Source of the DNA: Thermoplasmata archaeon
GTDB lineage: Archaea; Thermoplasmatota; SW-10-69-26
Reading direction: 5' to 3'
DNA: 7,231 nucleotides
Assembly (NCBI GenBank): GCA_003561665.1
Contig: PWVY01000279.1
Location: forward strand, 1-7,231
How positions within the stretch are numbered: the first letter of the stretch is position 1; each line of letters begins with the position of its first letter. Below the pieces are notes generated by a model. That model was not told the DNA's origin. It did not search any database and saw only the letters and a list, made by a program, of their open reading frames with translations. Shown in pieces: positions 1-4,856 of this stretch. A program made the position numbers and the translations under genes.

Positions 1-302
1 ATGCTCTCTGTGTGGATCGGGAGGTGTTGGACCGGGAGGGCCCGGTGAGTGCTCGAAGCGCGGTCGAGATGGCGGAAGGGATCCAGGCGGTGGCGGGGAC
101 GGCTTGGGCGGGGTCGGTGACAGGGTTTGCGGATGATGGCGCGGAAGAGATGAGGGTTCCTGCGGGCACGATGTTCGTCGCCGTGGCGGGCCCGGTCGAG
201 GTGACGGTGGAGCGTTACCGGTTCGAGGGGGATCGTGTTGCCGTGAAGCGGGCTGCGGCTAAGCAAGTGATCAAGGACATGGAAAAGCGGGTGAGGAGGT
301 AG
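1..302 (+). CDS. CinA C-terminal domain family protein (nicotinamide-nucleotide amidase-like), 3' part only
   Basis: The frame is open from the left edge (first full codon at 3) to a TAG at 300-302, so only about the last 99 residues are present and the true start lies outside the window. The sequence follows the C-terminal half of the CinA/PncC domain: a LDREGPVS segment (family: LxEhGAVS), a MAEGIQ helix, a VTG strand, PAGTMFVAVAG (family: PVGTVYIAVAG) and a final FEGDR plus basic helix. Known members deamidate nicotinamide mononucleotide in pyridine nucleotide salvage, and some are fused to a MoCF-like domain; which form this is cannot be seen. It is odd that the usual TGIAGPxGG turn reads TGFADDGAEE, so the glycine-rich loop is lost and activity is uncertain. 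GTG at 12 is in frame but lies inside the conserved domain, so it is not the start. Family call is firm; enzymatic function is inferred. Confidence 0.85.
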   Translation, partial: ALCVDREVLDREGPVSARSAVEMAEGIQAVAGTAWAGSVTGFADDGAEEMRVPAGTMFVAVAGPVEVTVERYRFEGDRVAVKRAAAKQVIKDMEKRVRR

Positions 303-392
303 TTGGGAAGCCGTGAAGGGGTCGTGGTTCGTTGGGTCCAGCAGATCGTCTCGTTTTCCGTGTCTCTGATTCTTGTACCCTCGTCGCCAGGA

Positions 393-413
393 GGGAACAA
401 GGAGTTTGTTCCC
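393..413. promoter_or_regulatory. Perfect 8-bp palindrome upstream of the SDR gene
   Basis: GGGAACAA (393-400) and TTGTTCCC (406-413) are exact inverted repeats around a 5-base spacer (GGAGT). It lies about 11 bases upstream of a TATA-like CTATCC at 424-429 and shares GAACAAGG with a second, weaker palindrome at 451-471. The position suits an operator or activator site for the dehydrogenase gene. A hairpin in the 3' tail of the CinA-like transcript is the alternative. Confidence 0.5.
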
Positions 414-423
414 ACGTGTGAGA

Positions 424-429
424 CTATCC
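424..429 (+). promoter_or_regulatory. Possible TATA-like box for the SDR gene
   Basis: CTATCC here resembles the CTTATCCC and CTATCCC elements ahead of the minus-strand genes of this window. Archaeal spacing of about 27 bases would place the transcription start near 452, giving a leader of about 70 bases, which agrees with the clear Shine-Dalgarno of the gene. It sits between the two palindromes. Weak by itself; supported mainly by similarity and position. Confidence 0.3.
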
Positions 430-450
430 TTTGGAGTTAATGCTGAGGGA

Positions 451-471
451 CGAACAAGGGGTAGGTGTTCG
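451..471. promoter_or_regulatory. Second palindrome upstream of the SDR gene
   Basis: CGAACA (451-456) and TGTTCG (466-471) are inverted repeats separated by 9 bases. The left part, GAACAAGGGG (452-461), repeats GAACAAGGAG (395-404) of the first palindrome with one mismatch, 57 bases away. It overlaps the transcription start predicted from the TATA-like box at 424-429, a typical place for a repressor to bind. Function is inferred. Confidence 0.4.
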
Positions 472-509
472 AGGGAGGGCACGCGCGCTTCTTCGAGCAT
501 CATCCGAAC

Positions 510-514
510 GGAGG
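510..514 (+). promoter_or_regulatory. Shine-Dalgarno that fixes the SDR start
   Basis: GGAGG at 510-514 lies 8 bases before the ATG at 523. This decides for 523 over the in-frame upstream TTG at 373, which would add 50 residues with no similarity to the dehydrogenase family. Confidence 0.8.
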
Positions 515-522
515 ATCCACGC

Positions 523-1305
523 ATGACCCCAACCCAAAACGCACCTCTTGAAGGGAAAGTCGCGATCGTCACCGGCGCCGCCTCGGGCATCGGTCAAACC
601 ACGGCCGAGGCTCTCGCGAGTCGCGGAGCCACCGTCGTCGTCTCGGACGTGAACGACAAGCTTGGTGAAAGCGTCGCTGAAGACATCAACGAACGAGGAG
701 GAGAAGCCCTCTTCGTGCACGCGGATGTGTCCAAGAACGAAGACATGGAAGCCCTCGTCGAGGAGACCCTCGAGGCGTTCGGCACCCTCGACCTTGCCGT
801 CAACAACGCAGGCATCGAAGGCGAACTCGCGCCCACAGTTGAGTACGATGAGGCCTCCTGGGACAAGGTCGTCGACATCAACCTCAAGGGCGTCTTCCTT
901 GGGCTGAAGCACCAGATCCCCGCCATGATCGACAACGGAGGCGGAGCCATCGTGAACACCGCCTCCATCCTCGGGCTCGTTGCCTTCCCCACCACGCCCG
1001 CCTACACCGCCAGCAAGCACGGCGTCGTCGGTCTAACGAAAACCGCCGCGTTGGAGCTTGCCGAGGAAGGCGTGCGCGTGAACGCCGTTTGCCCGGGCTT
1101 CATCGAGACCCCCATGGTTCTCGAACGCGGCGTGAAAGCCGGTGAGGACCCCGAGGTGTACGAGGAGATCGAAGAGATGCATCCTATGCACCGCTTGGGG
1201 AAACCCGACGAGATCGCCAACATGATAGCATGGCTTTGCACAGACGAGGCGAGCTTTGCCACGGGCCAAACGTTCACCATCGACGGCGGGTACACCGCCC
1301 AGTGA
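523..1305 (+). CDS. SDR family NAD(P)-dependent oxidoreductase (classical short-chain dehydrogenase)
   Basis: A complete 260-residue classical short-chain dehydrogenase, a normal length for the family. Visible marks are the cofactor loop TGAASGIG (residues 17-24), an Asp ending strand beta-2 (D42, in VSDV) that points to NAD(H) over NADP(H), DV at 68-69, NNAG (94-97), the catalytic set N120, S148, Y161 and K165 (YTASK), the PG turn followed by FIETP, and a C-terminal GQTFTIDGGY segment. Such enzymes oxidise or reduce alcohol/carbonyl groups in the cytoplasm; close relatives are usually annotated as FabG-like or glucose-1-dehydrogenase-like, and the substrate cannot be read from sequence. The start is ATG 523, with GGAGG 8 bases upstream. 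It stands alone between the CinA-like gene and a convergent stress protein. Two palindromes upstream suggest control by a dimeric regulator. Nothing in it looks broken. Confidence 0.95.
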   Translation: MTPTQNAPLEGKVAIVTGAASGIGQTTAEALASRGATVVVSDVNDKLGESVAEDINERGGEALFVHADVSKNEDMEALVEETLEAFGTLDLAVNNAGIEGELAPTVEYDEASWDKVVDINLKGVFLGLKHQIPAMIDNGGGAIVNTASILGLVAFPTTPAYTASKHGVVGLTKTAALELAEEGVRVNAVCPGFIETPMVLERGVKAGEDPEVYEEIEEMHPMHRLGKPDEIANMIAWLCTDEASFATGQTFTIDGGYTAQ

Positions 1306-1348
1306 CGAGAGCAGAACGACGCTCAGGCTCCGAGGGGATCTGGCTCGC

Positions 1349-1383
1349 GGGTCCAGGGAGGATTCTCGTTCCTCTCTGGGCCC
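1349..1383. terminator. Strong hairpin between convergent genes, probable terminator
   Basis: Positions 1349-1362 pair with 1370-1383 over 14 bp (12 Watson-Crick pairs and two G-U pairs in the plus-strand RNA) around a 7-base loop TTCTCGT. It lies 44 bases after the dehydrogenase stop and 49 bases before the stop of the convergent stress-protein gene. A smaller stem, GCGCT (1389-1393) with AGCGC (1400-1404), follows at once. Only a short T pair comes after the main stem, so this is not a classic U-tract terminator; it may protect the 3' end or block read-through from either side. Confidence 0.5.
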
Positions 1384-1431
1384 CTTGAGCGCTAGGAAGA
1401 GCGCGTCATCATCGAGGTTGCCTTGAAACCG

Positions 1432-2250
1432 TCATGGTGCGTGTTGGGCGATCATCACGGTCCCCTCGCCGTGGCGTCCAACCTTGTTGGATACGGTGCC
1501 GAGGATTTTGCTTTGGATCATGCTCTTGGTCGTGGCTCCCACAAGGGTCACGTCGTGGCGTTTGGTCCATTTGATGACTTCGCTCGCTGTGTCATCGTTG
1601 GGGACGATCTGGTCTTCGACCTTGGGAACGTCCCCAAGGTCCCGGCGTGCTGCTTCCAGAACCCGCTGCGCTTTTTCCTGGTCGCTGCTGGACGGGTCTC
1701 TGGGGGTTACGTGGAGGAGCGTCACGGAGGCGTCGTTTTCCCTTGCAAGAGCTCCAGCGGTTCGAGTGGCTAGCTGGTTGTGGGGGCCGCTTGCGATGGG
1801 CACAAGGATGGTGGATATGCTTTCCGTGGGGGTGCGGATGCGCTTGATGACCGTGTCGCGTTCCGTGTTCCTGAGCACCCGGTCGATGTAGCTTCCAAGG
1901 ATGACCTCTCGGCGGGGAGGGCGACCTCTCCAACCCAGTAGAATCATGTCCACGTCATGATCGTCGCTGGCAGCGAGGATCCCTTTGCCGATGTCTCTTG
2001 CAATCTGGGTCAGCGTCTCCGTGGGGATGTCGTGTTCGTCCCCTTTCTCTTTGGCGAGGTTGAGCAACGCTTCTTGTTCGTCCGTGATGAGGCGTTCTCC
2101 TTCGCTTATGGGGATTTGAGGGGGGACGGATACGACGTGGAGGATAAGAAGCCGGTAGCCGTGATCGTTGGCCAGGTCGATGGCTGTCTCCATCTGCCGG
2201 TCGAGGGTTTCTTCGTTCGCGATGGGGACCATCAGCGTACCGTCAGGCAT
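1432..2250 (-). CDS. Universal stress protein with two tandem UspA domains
   Basis: A 272-residue protein made of two Usp domains (about 1-140 and 145-272), each opening with a strand of the LMVPIA or ILVPIA type and holding an LHVVS/LHVTP strand. Domain 1 has a complete ATP-binding loop of the G-2x-G-9x-G-S type (G106, G109, G119, S120). Domain 2 keeps G238 and the late GT pair (251-252), but the second Gly is Thr241, so it may bind nucleotide poorly. Tandem Usp proteins are cytoplasmic nucleotide-binding stress factors without a fixed reaction, and similar pairs occur as tails of transporters; no membrane segment is present here. ATG at 2250 is the only start near the first strand, and no Shine-Dalgarno is seen. 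A TATA-like CTTTATG lies about 50 bases upstream. It is the last gene of the minus-strand group, 63 bases after the PPOX gene. Confidence 0.9.
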   Translation of the reverse strand: MPDGTLMVPIANEETLDRQMETAIDLANDHGYRLLILHVVSVPPQIPISEGERLITDEQEALLNLAKEKGDEHDIPTETLTQIARDIGKGILAASDDHDVDMILLGWRGRPPRREVILGSYIDRVLRNTERDTVIKRIRTPTESISTILVPIASGPHNQLATRTAGALARENDASVTLLHVTPRDPSSSDQEKAQRVLEAARRDLGDVPKVEDQIVPNDDTASEVIKWTKRHDVTLVGATTKSMIQSKILGTVSNKVGRHGEGTVMIAQHAP

Positions 2251-2282
2251 GATGCATGAGTGGGTGTGGGTGTTGAAAGAGC

Positions 2283-2304
2283 TTCGCCGTGGGCGAACAT
2301 AAAG
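2283..2304 (-). promoter_or_regulatory. Palindrome next to a TATA-like box before the stress-protein gene
   Basis: TTCGCC (2283-2288) and GGCGAA (2292-2297) form a perfect inverted repeat with a 3-base centre. Read on the minus strand it directly follows CTTTATG (2304-2298), a TATA-like element about 50 bases before the ATG at 2250. It fits an operator covering the region between TATA box and transcription start. It could instead be a short 3' hairpin of the PPOX transcript, whose stop is at 2314-2316. Confidence 0.35.
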
Positions 2305-2313
2305 CTGAACCCC

Positions 2314-2745
2314 TTAGGTGGGTGATTTGCTTTTGCGACCGGTCGTGCGGGTGGGCGTCATGCGCCAGTAGACGGCGTTTTTCTCGCTTCGTTTCGGTTC
2401 GCCTTCGGGTGTTGTCCCAAGCTGGGGGGGTGGGGGGACGTTCTTGAGGAGGTGTTCGACGTCTTCGATCTCTTGATCGTCCCAGATGGGATGAGGTTTC
2501 CCGAAGGCCATGACGCTGATCCAGTCGTCTTGTCCGTAGCCTCGAACGAGGGTCAGGCAGGCTTCTTCTGTGGCGTGGATGTATGCTTCCTTGTCGCCGG
2601 GGTGGGAGTGCCAGTAGAAGGTGCCGTCGTGGTACTCGAAGAAGAGGGGGAAGGCGTAGGAGCGGTCGCCTCGGGCGAGGGAGAGGATGCCCACGCGGAC
2701 CTTGTGGATGGCGTCGTTGATCTCCGTGTCCGTCATCTCCTCCAT
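2314..2745 (-). CDS. Pyridoxamine 5'-phosphate oxidase-related (PPOX) flavin-binding protein
   Basis: A 143-residue protein of the small split-barrel PPOX type. Characteristic are the opening strands VRVGILSLARGDRSYAFPLF (residues 16-35), a FYWHSHPGDKEAYIHATE stretch (43-60) in the region that binds the flavin phosphate in relatives, the CLTLV strand (63-67) and DDWISVMAFGK (73-83). Many haloarchaeal and other archaeal proteins of this size carry the same pattern and are predicted to bind FMN or F420; the substrate is unknown and a role in pyridoxal synthesis should not be assumed. The tail after about 105 is proline-rich, then basic (GRKSKS). ATG 2745 is preferred because a TATA-like box lies 30 bases upstream. 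An ATG three codons later (2736) is preceded by GGAGG, but only two bases away. It follows the kinase-like gene by 75 bases. Confidence 0.8.
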   Translation of the reverse strand: MEEMTDTEINDAIHKVRVGILSLARGDRSYAFPLFFEYHDGTFYWHSHPGDKEAYIHATEEACLTLVRGYGQDDWISVMAFGKPHPIWDDQEIEDVEHLLKNVPPPPQLGTTPEGEPKRSEKNAVYWRMTPTRTTGRKSKSPT

Positions 2746-2770
2746 GGGGTTTCTTGGATGTTGGAGCTTT

Positions 2771-2790
2771 GGGATAAGCCTGTTGCAGGC
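2771..2790 (-). promoter_or_regulatory. TATA-like box of the PPOX gene with abutting palindrome
   Basis: On the minus strand CTTATCCC (2778-2771) is centred about 30 bases before the ATG at 2745, so the mRNA would start almost at the start codon. Immediately upstream lies an inverted repeat, GCCTG (2790-2786) and CAGGC (2782-2778) with a 3-base centre, in the place where the BRE or a bound regulator would sit. The same 8-base box occurs before the kinase-like gene. Confidence 0.45.
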
Positions 2791-2820
2791 GGGACTTTCG
2801 GGTGCGAGGGGAGGTGGGGC

Positions 2821-3894
2821 TTAGTTGTGGGGGAGTTTGATCATGAAGCGGGTCCCTCTCCCGGGCGTGGCTTCGACGTTGATATCGCCTCCGTACTGGG
2901 CCACGATCTCTCTGCAGAGGGCAAGCCCGAGGCCGGTACCTTGGGCTGGGTCGTCTTGGTTGCCTTGGTGGAACATCTCGAAGATGGCTTCTTGTTCTTG
3001 CTTGGGGATGCCGGGCCCGTTGTCTTCGACGACGATGTGGACGTGGTCACCGTCGTCTTTGGCCCCGATCCAGATCCAGGGGCGTGGCTTGTCGTTGTGC
3101 TTGATCGCGTTGTCGATGAGGTTCTGGAAGAGGCGAACGAAAACGCCGCGGTGGGCTTTGAGCGTGGGAAGGGGTTGCGCGTGGATGTGGGCGTCGGTTT
3201 CCTGGATGCGCCGTTCCAGCGATTCGAGGGCTTCTTGGAGGGCGTCGTCGAGGTCGACGTGGGCGTGTTCTCCTGGTTGGGCGCTGGCGCGTGCGTAGGT
3301 GACGAGCTGGTCGATCATGGCTTGCATGCGGTGTGCGCTGTCCAGAGCGTACTGTAGGGGTTCCTGGATCGCATCGTCCGTGGTGGGGGGGAGGTTCTCG
3401 TTTAGGAGGTGTAGATGACCGCTGAGGGTCCGCAGGGGCTCGCGTAGGTCGTTGCTTGCCATGCGGATGAACCGGTCAAGGCGTTCCAGCGCTTGTTGGT
3501 GCTCGGTGATGTCGATCAAGCGGTAGGCGCGGCCCACGGTCTCATCGTCGATGACGAGCGGTTTCGAGGAGGATTTCAGGGTGCGGCCGTTCTCCATCTT
3601 GAGTTTGGAGGAGTCCCGTTGACGGTCTGGGTTGTTGATTTTGGAGAGCTTGAACGGCTCGCTTTGGTCCGCGTTCCGTTCGAGGTGTTCGATGAAGGTT
3701 TCCTCGTCGTTGGGGGTTCTCTTGGTCCCTGTGAGCGTCCAAAGGTCCAGAAAGCGTTGGTTGTACCCGAAGATCGAGCCGTCCTCCTCGACGAGCAACA
3801 AGCCCTCCCATGCGGCATCCAAGATGGCCTCGAGCGTGGTCGCGTGAGGCGTTCTTGGTTGTCTGGACTTCCCTCCTTGCGTCGTCGTGGCCAT
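2821..3894 (-). CDS. PAS-domain histidine-kinase-like protein with Asn in place of the phospho-acceptor His
   Basis: A 357-residue soluble protein with no membrane segment. A PAS domain spans about 20-130 (LLVEEDGSIFGYN near 33-45, closing RLIDITEH at 125-132). A dimerisation helix pair follows (about 138-205), then an HATPase domain (about 245-355) with N-box N258/N262, G1 DNGPG (291-295), F-box IFEMF (304-308) and G2 GTGLG (319-323). In relatives the H-box reads ASHDLxEPLR; here it is ASNDLREPLR, and codon 148 (minus strand 3453-3451) is AAC, not CAC. The ATP site looks intact but the site of autophosphorylation is missing, so this may be a pseudokinase, a partner that phosphorylates another subunit, or a point mutation. 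No receiver-domain gene is visible nearby. ATG 3894 lies 27 bases after the centre of a TATA-like box, fitting a leaderless mRNA. The family call is firm; lack of kinase output is inferred. Confidence 0.92.
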   Translation of the reverse strand: MATTTQGGKSRQPRTPHATTLEAILDAAWEGLLLVEEDGSIFGYNQRFLDLWTLTGTKRTPNDEETFIEHLERNADQSEPFKLSKINNPDRQRDSSKLKMENGRTLKSSSKPLVIDDETVGRAYRLIDITEHQQALERLDRFIRMASNDLREPLRTLSGHLHLLNENLPPTTDDAIQEPLQYALDSAHRMQAMIDQLVTYARASAQPGEHAHVDLDDALQEALESLERRIQETDAHIHAQPLPTLKAHRGVFVRLFQNLIDNAIKHNDKPRPWIWIGAKDDGDHVHIVVEDNGPGIPKQEQEAIFEMFHQGNQDDPAQGTGLGLALCREIVAQYGGDINVEATPGRGTRFMIKLPHN

Positions 3895-3915
3895 GGGTCT
3901 ACTTCCTACGCTATG

Positions 3916-3923
3916 GGGATAAG
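3916..3923 (-). promoter_or_regulatory. TATA-like box of the kinase-like gene
   Basis: CTTATCCC on the minus strand (3923-3916), identical to the element before the PPOX gene, has its TTAT core centred about 27 bases upstream of the ATG at 3894. With the usual archaeal spacing, transcription would begin at or next to the start codon. Confidence 0.5.
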
Positions 3924-3957
3924 GGGGCTCACTAACGTGCTAGTTCGGTGCGTGTTC

Positions 3958-4632
3958 TTACGGTTGGGGGAGGGGGCTTATCGTGGCTTGTTCTCCGGGT
4001 TGGAAGACCAAAAGCGTGGAGCCGACCCCGATGATGTCACCGCTTGTCACGTTCGTGGTGTCGCCTCGTTCAAGGGGGTTCCAGTTCAGGCTGGTTGGCC
4101 CGCTGGTTCGGAAATCCACGAGCTTGAAACCGTCGTCGGTTTGAACGATTTCTGCGTGTTGCTCGGCCACGTTCTCGTCGTAAGGGATCACCACGTCGCA
4201 TGCGTCGTCCCTGCCGATGACCCATCCCCGTTCACCGGTGGAAGGGGCCGGTTCTAGCTTGCACCGTATGCCTCGTCCGAGCCCGTTCACGATGGCCAGG
4301 CGTGGCCAAGGGGAGGGCGTTGGAACATTGCGGGAGTTCAAGGGTTCTCCTTGGGTCTTGGTGGGGGGTCGGTTGGATGTCGCGTTCGGGTGAGCGATCT
4401 GGATGAGGGTCTCGGATAGGTGGAAAAGTCCCGCTTTTCGGGCCTGGTACGTGATCATGTTACCGTTCGGGGATCCTGGCGTCGTGGCTTCGACGAGCCC
4501 TGCTTCGAGCAGTTGGACCACGTGGTGACGGACGCCTTCACGCGTGAGCTGACGCTTTCGCCCGTTCTCTTCGGTTTCCACGCGTAGTTCCCCGATGGGT
4601 TGGGGTTCCTGAAGGCGGTTGAGGATCTCCAA
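3958..4632 (-). CDS. Winged-helix (ArsR-like) DNA-binding protein fused to an FHA domain
   Basis: An N-terminal winged helix (about 1-75 from TTG 4632; GVRHHVVQLLEAGLV is the recognition region), a Pro/Asn-rich linker (about 80-108) and a C-terminal FHA domain (about 110-215: WVIGRDDACDVVI, EQHAEI, LVDF, SGDIIGVG). This suggests a regulator that senses a protein partner. The FHA Gly-Arg pair (140-141) and His159 remain, but the usual Ser of SxxH is Ala156 and the Asn-Gly after the next strand is Gly178-Pro179, so classical phosphothreonine binding is doubtful. TTG 4632 is the first accepted start codon, yet it lies inside the domain. The same frame, open to a stop at 4745-4743, encodes the typical preceding helix EHIAERFKALAYPTR, so the true protein probably starts at 4684-4701 by CTG, or at TTG 4700 if one base is missing. 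It is divergent from the HTH_10 gene and 63 bases upstream of the kinase-like gene. Confidence 0.85.
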   Translation of the reverse strand: MEILNRLQEPQPIGELRVETEENGRKRQLTREGVRHHVVQLLEAGLVEATTPGSPNGNMITYQARKAGLFHLSETLIQIAHPNATSNRPPTKTQGEPLNSRNVPTPSPWPRLAIVNGLGRGIRCKLEPAPSTGERGWVIGRDDACDVVIPYDENVAEQHAEIVQTDDGFKLVDFRTSGPTSLNWNPLERGDTTNVTSGDIIGVGSTLLVFQPGEQATISPLPQP

Positions 4633-4718
4633 GCGGGTCGGGTACGCGAGGGCTTTGAACCGTTCGGCGATGTGTTCAAGGTCCAGTGAGTCGTCCCCAA
4701 CCCTTAACGCGGAAGCGG

Positions 4719-4726
4719 GGGATAGA
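4719..4726 (-). promoter_or_regulatory. TATA-like box of the winged-helix/FHA gene
   Basis: TCTATCCC on the minus strand (4726-4719) resembles the CTTATCCC boxes of the two genes downstream. Spacing of about 27 bases predicts transcription starting near 4697, right at the place where the missing start codon of the FHA protein is expected. Confidence 0.4.
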
Positions 4727-4763
4727 CTAGGTGCCTTGCATGTTCAGCTGAGGGGACACCGAG

Positions 4764-4783
4764 CGCGCTTCTCGACGAGCGCG
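4764..4783. repeat. Inverted repeat in the divergent control region
   Basis: CGCGCT (4764-4769) and AGCGCG (4778-4783) form a perfect 6-bp inverted repeat around 8 bases. It lies midway between the divergent winged-helix/FHA and HTH_10 genes, so it could be an operator read by either regulator. Short and GC-rich, so chance is possible. Confidence 0.3.
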
Positions 4784-4812
4784 ACAACCATCTGGACCCC
4801 TTCCTTGAGGGG

Positions 4813-4836
4813 GGTTCCACCGTGCCCACGGGAACC
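4813..4836 (+). promoter_or_regulatory. Bulged hairpin just before the HTH_10 ribosome binding site
   Basis: GGTTC (4813-4817) pairs with GAACC (4832-4836), and CCGTG (4820-4824) faces CACGG (4827-4831), with a 2-base bulge (CA) on the left and a tight turn. The 3' edge is 10 bases before the Shine-Dalgarno. It may be an RNA element tuning translation, or a DNA operator for the gene's own product. Confidence 0.35.
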
Positions 4837-4846
4837 ATTGGGAGAA

Positions 4847-4851
4847 GGAGG
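4847..4851 (+). promoter_or_regulatory. Shine-Dalgarno of the HTH_10 gene
   Basis: GGAGG at 4847-4851 lies 5 bases before the ATG at 4857 and fixes that start. No convincing TATA box was found for this direction between 4733 and 4846. Confidence 0.75.
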
Positions 4852-4856
4852 GACGA

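Noticed and set aside
373..522. Upstream extension of the dehydrogenase to TTG 373
   Set aside because: The 50 added residues match nothing in the SDR family, cross both palindromes, and ATG 523 has a good Shine-Dalgarno.
424..1020. Minus-strand open frame (198 codons) opposite the dehydrogenase
   Set aside because: Shadow of a clear SDR gene; low-complexity Gly/Asp/Val composition and no family signal.
2452..3357. Long plus-strand open frame (301 codons) opposite the kinase-like and PPOX genes
   Set aside because: It is antisense to two well supported genes, rich in Val/Gly/Asp as expected from the reverse strand of GC-rich codons, and shows no domain.
3493..4257. Plus-strand open frame (254 codons) opposite the kinase-like and winged-helix/FHA genes
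   Set aside because: It runs through two genes and their spacer on the other strand, has no recognisable motif, and mirrors their codon bias.
4455..4700. Minus-strand open frame from TTG 4700 as a separate small gene
   Set aside because: It overlaps the winged-helix frame by one-base offset and has no motif; only its start position is interesting, as a possible frameshifted start of the FHA protein.
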